Shown: in pieces, positions 59,413 to 64,000 of the stretch | How the letters are laid out: the number at the start of each line of letters is the position of its first letter | How positions within the stretch are numbered: the stretch's first letter is position 1 | DNA from: an uncultured Bacteroidales bacterium | GTDB lineage: Bacteria > Bacteroidota > Bacteroidia > Bacteroidales > Bacteroidaceae | Assembly (NCBI GenBank): GCA_902772585.1 | Contig: CACYBB010000008.1 | Coordinates: forward strand, 1 to 64,000 | Reading direction: 5' to 3' | Length of the DNA: 64,000 bases | Translations under genes and position numbers: made by a program | Notes under the pieces: model-generated | What the model was told of the DNA's origin: nothing | Databases searched by the model: none | What the model saw: the letters and a program-made list of their open reading frames with translations, nothing else

Positions 59413-60072
59413 TTACATCTTAAATTCGTCGTAGGACGAGTCTTCCAACTTCACGTCTTCACCATAGGTTTCCTTAGGCTTCTGACGTTCATATTCGAAG
59501 GTTTCCTCCGCATCTTTATAGACCAACGAATCAGAAGTGAGCTTCACGATGTCATAGACGTTCAGTTCCTCCACATCGTTAGCGCCATCACGAACAAGGA
59601 CAATCTCCAGACGCCCTTGGCTCAAGCGCCATGTGCGGTAGATGATGGAACCTTGGTCAATGCTCTCGGCAACACCACCTTCCTTGATGCTGATACCCAC
59701 CTCGTCACTACCATCGATAGGATTCGGCATCACCCAGTTACCCAACAGCGTAGTCTGGTTGATGACAGTCTTTGCCACTGTCTTGGTGTCATTGGGGAGT
59801 ACAGCCATACGGTCGCCCACCTGCAAACCACCAAACACAAGGTCGTTATCCTTGGCATTGGAGATGTCAAGCATCAGCGTGTCGCCAGTATCGGTAATCA
59901 TCTGCAGCATATTCATCGAGGTAGCTTCACCACAGATACCATACAAGGTAGAATCGACGTTCATTCCTAACGAGTCACCATTATCAAAAGGCACCTTCTC
60001 TGTCTTGTTACCACAACTGCCCATCGTCAGTACGGCAGCAGTAACCAATAGCATAATACCAATTTTCTTCAT
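59413..60072 (-). CDS. Lipoprotein of unknown function
   Basis: 219 residues with a lipoprotein signal (MKKIGIMLLVTAAVLTMGSC), an N-terminal beta-rich domain (YGICGEATSMNMLQMITDTGDTLMLDI in pieces) and a C-terminal region with lipocalin-like strands (LLGNWVMPNPIDGSDEVGISIKEGG; YRTWRLSQGRLEIVLV). Related lipoproteins occur in Prevotella and Bacteroides; no function is known. Lies between mazG (21 nt) and rnz (7 nt), so co-transcribed. Confidence 0.7.
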   Translation of the reverse strand: MKKIGIMLLVTAAVLTMGSCGNKTEKVPFDNGDSLGMNVDSTLYGICGEATSMNMLQMITDTGDTLMLDISNAKDNDLVFGGLQVGDRMAVLPNDTKTVAKTVINQTTLLGNWVMPNPIDGSDEVGISIKEGGVAESIDQGSIIYRTWRLSQGRLEIVLVRDGANDVEELNVYDIVKLTSDSLVYKDAEETFEYERQKPKETYGEDVKLEDSSYDEFKM

Positions 60073-60093
60073 ATCTCCTATCTTTTAAATCTC

Positions 60094-60963
60094 TTAATCG
60101 TTTGCTTTCTCCTGCTGTTTCGCCTCATTCCAAAGGGCATCCATCTCCTCCAGCGTCATCTCTGTCAAAGGACGACCAGCCTTGATGCTGTGTTGCTCGA
60201 TATAGTTGAAGCGACGAATAAATTTCTGGTTGGTCTTCTCCAGCGCATTGTCTGGATTTAACTTATAGAGTCGGGCGGCATTGATGACAGAGAACAGGAA
60301 ATCGCCCAGTTCTTCCTCAGAACGTTCGCAATCGTCACGCTGCAACTCATCCTCCATCTCCTGCAGTTCCTCACGAACTTTGGCCCATACATCCTTGCGG
60401 TCTTCCCAATCGAACCCCACGTGGCGAGCCTTATCCTGGATGCGGTAAGCCTTGATGAGTGAAGGCAGCGAGGCAGGAACACCAGCCAAGACGGTCTTGT
60501 TGCCTCCCTTCTCTTTCTGTTTGATTTGCTCCCAGTTGTCGAGCACCTGTTCTACGTTCTTTACCTTGGCAAACTCACGTTCTTCTTCATTCTCACCATA
60601 AGGCAAGGGACGAGGATGAGCAGCACCAATCTGGGAGGGATGATACACGTGAGGATGACGGAATATCAATTTGTCTACCAAGTGGTTACAGACATCTGCC
60701 ATATCAAACTGAGACTTCTCCTCACCGATTCGGGCATAGAAGGCAATGTGCAACAGCACGTCACCAAGTTCCTTGCAGATATCCTCTACGTCATTCTTCA
60801 TCAGGGCATCGCAGAGTTCATAGGTTTCCTCAATCGTATTAGGACGCAGACTCTCATTGGTCTGCTTGCGATCCCAAGGACATTTCTCTCGCAATGCATC
60901 CAGCACGTCGAGCATGCGTCCAAAGGCCTCCATCTTCTCCTCACGGGTATGTTTTTGTTCCAT
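60094..60963 (-). CDS. mazG: Nucleoside triphosphate pyrophosphohydrolase MazG, with an extra loop
   Basis: Hydrolyses non-canonical or excess NTPs to NMP and PPi. The 289-residue protein has two MazG modules: CPWDRKQTNESLRPNTIEETYEL with KELGDVLLHI, and VGFDWEDRKDVWAKVREEL with EELGDFLFSVINAARL. After RHPHVY a segment (about residues 110-128, AAHPRPLPYGENEEERE) replaces the usual short turn before VLDNWEQIK and looks like a decayed repeat-derived insertion. Start at 60963. Confidence 0.93.
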   Translation of the reverse strand: MEQKHTREEKMEAFGRMLDVLDALREKCPWDRKQTNESLRPNTIEETYELCDALMKNDVEDICKELGDVLLHIAFYARIGEEKSQFDMADVCNHLVDKLIFRHPHVYHPSQIGAAHPRPLPYGENEEEREFAKVKNVEQVLDNWEQIKQKEKGGNKTVLAGVPASLPSLIKAYRIQDKARHVGFDWEDRKDVWAKVREELQEMEDELQRDDCERSEEELGDFLFSVINAARLYKLNPDNALEKTNQKFIRRFNYIEQHSIKAGRPLTEMTLEEMDALWNEAKQQEKAND

Positions 60964-60971
60964 AATCTTTG

Positions 60972-61003
60972 CAAAGGTACGACATTTTTGGCAAAGTTGC
61001 AAT
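60972..61003 (-). promoter_or_regulatory. mazG operon promoter
   Basis: Minus-strand ATTG (61000-61003), 20 nt, TACCTTTG (60972-60979), 8 nt before the ATG; drives mazG-lipoprotein-rnz. Confidence 0.75.
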
Positions 61004-61044
61004 TATTTGGCAGAAAAACACATCATCAGAAGTTTTTTTGTGGA

Positions 61045-62196
61045 TTACTCCGTCACCTGGTATTTGGATTTACGTTCACGTTTGGCCTTCTGGGGAATAC
61101 CCGTAGGACCTGCTACAGAGTGGACGGTCTTGACACCTCGATAGCCATTCCAGCGCTCATGAATGCGACGCACATAATCGACAGTCTCAGAGCCACGCAT
61201 ATATCCATTGCGTACCACGGGATCGTTATAATACTCTGCCCGCTGCAAGCCCAGCACAAAGGGTTCCACATCTCGCCAACGAGAGGCATCACGACCATGT
61301 TTACGAGCCAAAGCCATTGCATCGCGGATATGGAAGCCGCCACCGTTATAGGCAGCCAAGACGAACTTGGTACGTTCGGAGCGATCACGGATATCAGAGA
61401 ACGACTGTTCCAGTTCAGCCAAGTATTTTACTGCGGCTGCAATATTCTTTTCAGGATTATAGATATCAGCACGCGCCAACCCCAGATGGTCTGCAGTAGA
61501 GGGCATAATCTGCATCAAGCCACAAGCACCTGCCCATGAACGGGCCTGCGGGTCAAAGGTGGACTCCTGATAACATTGAGCAGCGAGCAGTCGCCAATCC
61601 CAACGAATCTGTGTGGCATAGCGCAGGAAATAAGCATCATAATGAGAGATGACACCTCCGGCACGGTTGAGCATAGGAGAAAAGACACGACGCTTGACAC
61701 TACGCGATGACAATAGATAATCTTCTTGTTTCTTCACTTCGGCCATCAGCGACGGACGATACCACTGCTGGAGTTCTTTCTGCAAATCTTGCTTATCATC
61801 GCCCACAATCCATCCAGTACCTTTCTTGGTAAGAGGATAACAGATAAGGTCTGCCTCTCCATCAGCCAGTCGTTGACGCATCTCAGCAGTATCGCGACAG
61901 ACCTCCATACGAAGACTGACACCCAACTGGTCGGCAAAACGTTGACAAAGCAGATAATGCGTTCCCAGATGTCTGCCACGATAGTCGTAGTAGGTCTCAG
62001 GACCTGTCAGCGTAAGAGCAATCAGTTCACCATTCCGCTGGATATCCTCCAAGTCAAAGTCCTCATTTGTGGGAATGGTATCCGTAATCTCGCCCCAAGG
62101 GGTCACTACAGGCTCTTGTCGCTTCTGACCACAGGCGGAAAGCAGCAACAAAAAGATGAAAAGTAGTATATATATGCTATTTCTGCTCAATTTCAT
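61045..62196 (-). CDS. MltF-like membrane-bound lytic transglycosylase
   Basis: 383 residues: lipoprotein signal (MKLSRNSIYILLFIFLLLLSAC), a truncated SBP_bac_3-like module (about 50-165, GTHYLLCQRFADQLGVSLRM), and a C-terminal SLT domain with catalytic Glu in AAQCYQESTFDPQARSWAGACGLMQIMPST (split) and AAYNGGGFHIRDAMALAR. It cleaves peptidoglycan glycan strands. The basic tail (KAKRERKSKYQ) is typical. Confidence 0.88.
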   Translation of the reverse strand: MKLSRNSIYILLFIFLLLLSACGQKRQEPVVTPWGEITDTIPTNEDFDLEDIQRNGELIALTLTGPETYYDYRGRHLGTHYLLCQRFADQLGVSLRMEVCRDTAEMRQRLADGEADLICYPLTKKGTGWIVGDDKQDLQKELQQWYRPSLMAEVKKQEDYLLSSRSVKRRVFSPMLNRAGGVISHYDAYFLRYATQIRWDWRLLAAQCYQESTFDPQARSWAGACGLMQIMPSTADHLGLARADIYNPEKNIAAAVKYLAELEQSFSDIRDRSERTKFVLAAYNGGGFHIRDAMALARKHGRDASRWRDVEPFVLGLQRAEYYNDPVVRNGYMRGSETVDYVRRIHERWNGYRGVKTVHSVAGPTGIPQKAKRERKSKYQVTE

Positions 62197-62209
62197 TCAA
62201 TTTTGGGTG

Positions 62210-62240
62210 CAAAAGTAATCATTTTCTTGCAAATATCAAC
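62210..62240 (-). promoter_or_regulatory. Promoter of mltF-like gene
   Basis: Minus-strand GTTG (62237-62240), 19 nt, TACTTTTG (62210-62217), 13 nt from the ATG. Interleaved with the divergent hisG promoter. Confidence 0.65.
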
Positions 62241-62257
62241 GAAATTATGTAATTTTG
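62226..62257 (+). promoter_or_regulatory. hisG promoter
   Basis: CTTG (62226-62229), 20 nt, TAATTTTG (62250-62257). The leader carries four AAATAGT repeats (62287-62320) but no His-rich leader peptide or attenuator. Confidence 0.7.
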
Positions 62258-62286
62258 CACGCTTAAAGACATAAAAATGTCAATGC

Positions 62287-62328
62287 AAATAGTCAAATAG
62301 TACGTAAATAGTCAAATAGTCAAATTAT
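62287..62328 (+). repeat. Short tandem repeats in the hisG leader
   Basis: AAATAGT occurs at 62287, 62295, 62306 and 62314, followed by a decayed copy at 62322, just before the hisG ATG. Confidence 0.6.
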
Positions 62329-62331
62329 AAG

Positions 62332-63183
62332 ATGTTAAGAATTGCAGTACAATCGAAGGGCCGTCTTTTTGACGACACCATGAATCTGCTGGCAGAGGCA
62401 GACATCAAGATTAGTTCAGGACGCAGGACGCTGCTCGTACAGTCAGGTAACTTCCCATTGGAGGTACTTTATCTGCGCGACGACGATATTCCACAGAGCG
62501 TAGCATCAGGTGTTGCAGACATCGGTGTTGTCGGCGAAAACGAGTTTATTGAGCGCAACGAGGATGCAGAAATCATCTCGCGCCTAGGATTCTCGAAGTG
62601 TCGCTTATCATTGGCCATTCCCAAGGACATTGACTATCGTGGCGTGAACTGGTTCAACGGCAAGAAAATTGCCACCAGCTATCCTCACATTCTGAAGACA
62701 TTCCTCGACAAGCAGGGTATTAGTGCTGAGATTCACGTCATCACAGGTTCCGTAGAGATTAGCCCGGGTATCGGTTTAGCTGATGGTATCTTCGATATCG
62801 TCAGCAGCGGTTCGACGCTGGTCAGCAACAACCTCCGTGAGGTGGAAGTGGTGATGCAGAGCGAGGCCTTGCTGATTGGCAACAAGAACCTCAGTCGCGA
62901 GAAGCGTCAGACACTCGACGAGATGCTGTTCCGCTTCAAGGCCGTAAAAGATGCCGAAGACAAGAAATACGTACGGATGAATGCTCCCAAGGCTCATCTG
63001 CAGGAGATTATCAGTGTACTGCCTGGTCTGAAGAGTCCCACCATCATCCCATTGGCTGATGAAGACTGGTGCTCCGTACATACCGTACTCGACCAGAAGC
63101 GTTTCTGGGAAATCATCGGCAAACTGAAGGAGCTGGGTGCTCAGGGCATCCTGGTAACACCCATTGAAAAAATGATTCTATGA
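62332..63183 (+). CDS. hisG: ATP phosphoribosyltransferase (long form)
   Basis: First step of histidine synthesis: ATP plus PRPP to phosphoribosyl-ATP. The 283-residue length with the C-terminal ACT-like regulatory domain (KYVRMNAPKAHLQEIISVLPG; LKELGAQGILVTPIEKMIL) marks the long, HisZ-independent, histidine-inhibited form. Catalytic blocks: AVQSKGRLFDDTM, GVADIGVVGENEF, and the PRPP loop ITGSVEISPGIGLADGIFDIV split in two. Stop overlaps hisD (ATGA). Confidence 0.95.
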   Translation: MLRIAVQSKGRLFDDTMNLLAEADIKISSGRRTLLVQSGNFPLEVLYLRDDDIPQSVASGVADIGVVGENEFIERNEDAEIISRLGFSKCRLSLAIPKDIDYRGVNWFNGKKIATSYPHILKTFLDKQGISAEIHVITGSVEISPGIGLADGIFDIVSSGSTLVSNNLREVEVVMQSEALLIGNKNLSREKRQTLDEMLFRFKAVKDAEDKKYVRMNAPKAHLQEIISVLPGLKSPTIIPLADEDWCSVHTVLDQKRFWEIIGKLKELGAQGILVTPIEKMIL

Positions 63184-64000
63184 AGATATACAGATATCCG
63201 AAGCGTGAAGAGTGGAGCGAGATAACGTCTCGCCCACGACTGGACCTGACACAGCTGAACGAGACGGTAAGTACCGTCCTTAACGATGTGCGCCAGCGTG
63301 GCGATGAAGCCGTCAAAGAATATGAACTGAAGTTCGACAAGGCTGCATTGACATCATTGGCTGTTAGTGAACAAGAGTTACAAGAGGCCGAACAGTTGGT
63401 AAGTGCTGAACTGAAAGCCGCCATAGAACTCGCTCATAAGAATATCTATCAGTTCCATGCTGCCCAAAAGTTTGAAGGCCAGAAGGTGGAAACACAACCC
63501 GGCGTGAACTGCTGGCAGAAAAGTGTCGCCATCGAACGTGTAGGATTGTATATCCCAGGCGGTACTGCCCCACTCTTCTCTACGGTATTGATGCTTGCCA
63601 CACCTGCCAAGATTGCAGGCTGTGGAGAGATTGTGCTTTGCACACCACCCAACCGTGAGGGGAAGGTTAATCCTGCTATTCTGATGGCTGCACGTATTGC
63701 AGGTGTCAGCAAGATTTTCAAGGCTGGTGGCGTACAGGCTATCGGTGCGATGGCTTACGGTACGGAATCAGTTCCCAAGGTGTTCAAGATATTCGGTCCT
63801 GGCAACCAATACGTGATGGCTGCTAAACAACAGGTCAGCCTCGACGAGGTGGCTATCGACATGCCTGCAGGTCCCAGCGAGGTCTGTGTACTTGCCGACG
63901 ATACCGCCAATGCGGAGTTCGTTGCTGCTGACCTCTTATCGCAGGCTGAGCACGGCATCGACTCACAAGTGCTCTTCGTCACCACCTCAGAAGAGAAGCT
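63180..64000 (+). CDS. hisD: Histidinol dehydrogenase (partial, C-terminus outside window)
   Basis: Oxidises L-histidinol to histidine in two NAD-dependent steps. 273 codons are present (usual length about 430). Visible motifs: RVGLYIPGGTAPLFSTVLML, IAGCGEIVLCTPP, AGGVQAIGAMAYGTESVPKV, IFGPGNQYV and the zinc-site region DMPAGPSEVCVLAD ... DLLSQAEHGIDSQ. The start overlaps hisG by 4 nt, so the his operon continues past the edge. Confidence 0.95.
   Translation, partial: MKIYRYPKREEWSEITSRPRLDLTQLNETVSTVLNDVRQRGDEAVKEYELKFDKAALTSLAVSEQELQEAEQLVSAELKAAIELAHKNIYQFHAAQKFEGQKVETQPGVNCWQKSVAIERVGLYIPGGTAPLFSTVLMLATPAKIAGCGEIVLCTPPNREGKVNPAILMAARIAGVSKIFKAGGVQAIGAMAYGTESVPKVFKIFGPGNQYVMAAKQQVSLDEVAIDMPAGPSEVCVLADDTANAEFVAADLLSQAEHGIDSQVLFVTTSEEK

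Noticed and set aside
62258..62331. Histidine attenuator upstream of hisG
   Set aside because: No His-codon leader peptide and no terminator hairpin, only AAATAGT repeats.

Overview
The window looks like chromosomal DNA from a member of the Bacteroidales, most probably Prevotella or a close relative. The evidence is gene content (FeoA-FeoB fusion, DUF4296/LspA/DksA-like/IleS cluster, GH51 arabinofuranosidase, BspA-like leucine-rich repeat protein, proteins with T9SS-type C-terminal tails, serine palmitoyltransferase, Rho with a long disordered insert). The second line of evidence is the promoter type: at least 15 promoters fit the Bacteroidota consensus TTTG-N19-21-TAnnTTTG, most often as TACCTTTGCA. 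Genus and species cannot be fixed from this sequence alone.

Layout: 1-881 is the end of the infC-rpmI operon (minus). 1093-4419 holds two tandem AMP-forming acyl-CoA synthetase paralogues, then a TPR-sensor histidine kinase. Around 6.7-9.6 kb are tRNA-Pro, serine palmitoyltransferase, a divergent lipid kinase, a 50-residue Cys-rich membrane peptide and tRNA-Cys. 9.8-12.3 kb is tkt-rpiB, followed by a probable small RNA, a damaged rplU and an intact rpmA. A roughly 9.5 kb minus-strand operon runs from the ileS promoter at 23.26 kb (ileS, dksA-like, lspA, DUF4296 lipoprotein, small ORF, nucleoside transporter, rsmE, phenylacetate-CoA ligase, DUF3256) to a bidirectional terminator at 13.55 kb. 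Then come tilS-rlmI-exonuclease (minus), ftsK-lolA-DUF5687-rlmH (plus), GH51 and FeoAB (minus), mtgA, an OmpA-like lipoprotein, proS, galE with two identical tRNA-Asp genes, and an overlapping operon of ABC-F ATPase, recR, small membrane protein, GT2 glycosyltransferase and GNAT.

The accessory part is 44.3-50.3 kb: glycerate kinase, a REP-associated (RAYT-like) HUH protein with a C-terminal Rossmann-like domain and an in-frame 33-bp minisatellite, a field of palindromic repeats with an inverted REP-like pair, 22-bp tandem palindromes, two small ORFs, a BspA-like surface protein, and a promoter-terminator unit of about 335 nt predicted to form a heavily structured RNA. The rest is housekeeping: engB/rho divergent pair, rsmG, purine nucleoside phosphorylase, nth, an envelope-stress-like operon (T9SS-tail peptide, L,D-transpeptidase, ECF sigma factor, anti-sigma-like protein, Spy-like periplasmic protein), rnz, a lipoprotein, mazG, mltF-like transglycosylase, and hisG-hisD running off the end.

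The observations most worth following up are the RAYT fusion with its repeat field, the structured RNA, the out-of-frame internal deletion in rplU, the palindrome inserted in frame in the ABC-F linker, and the concentric palindromic element downstream of ileS/tilS.
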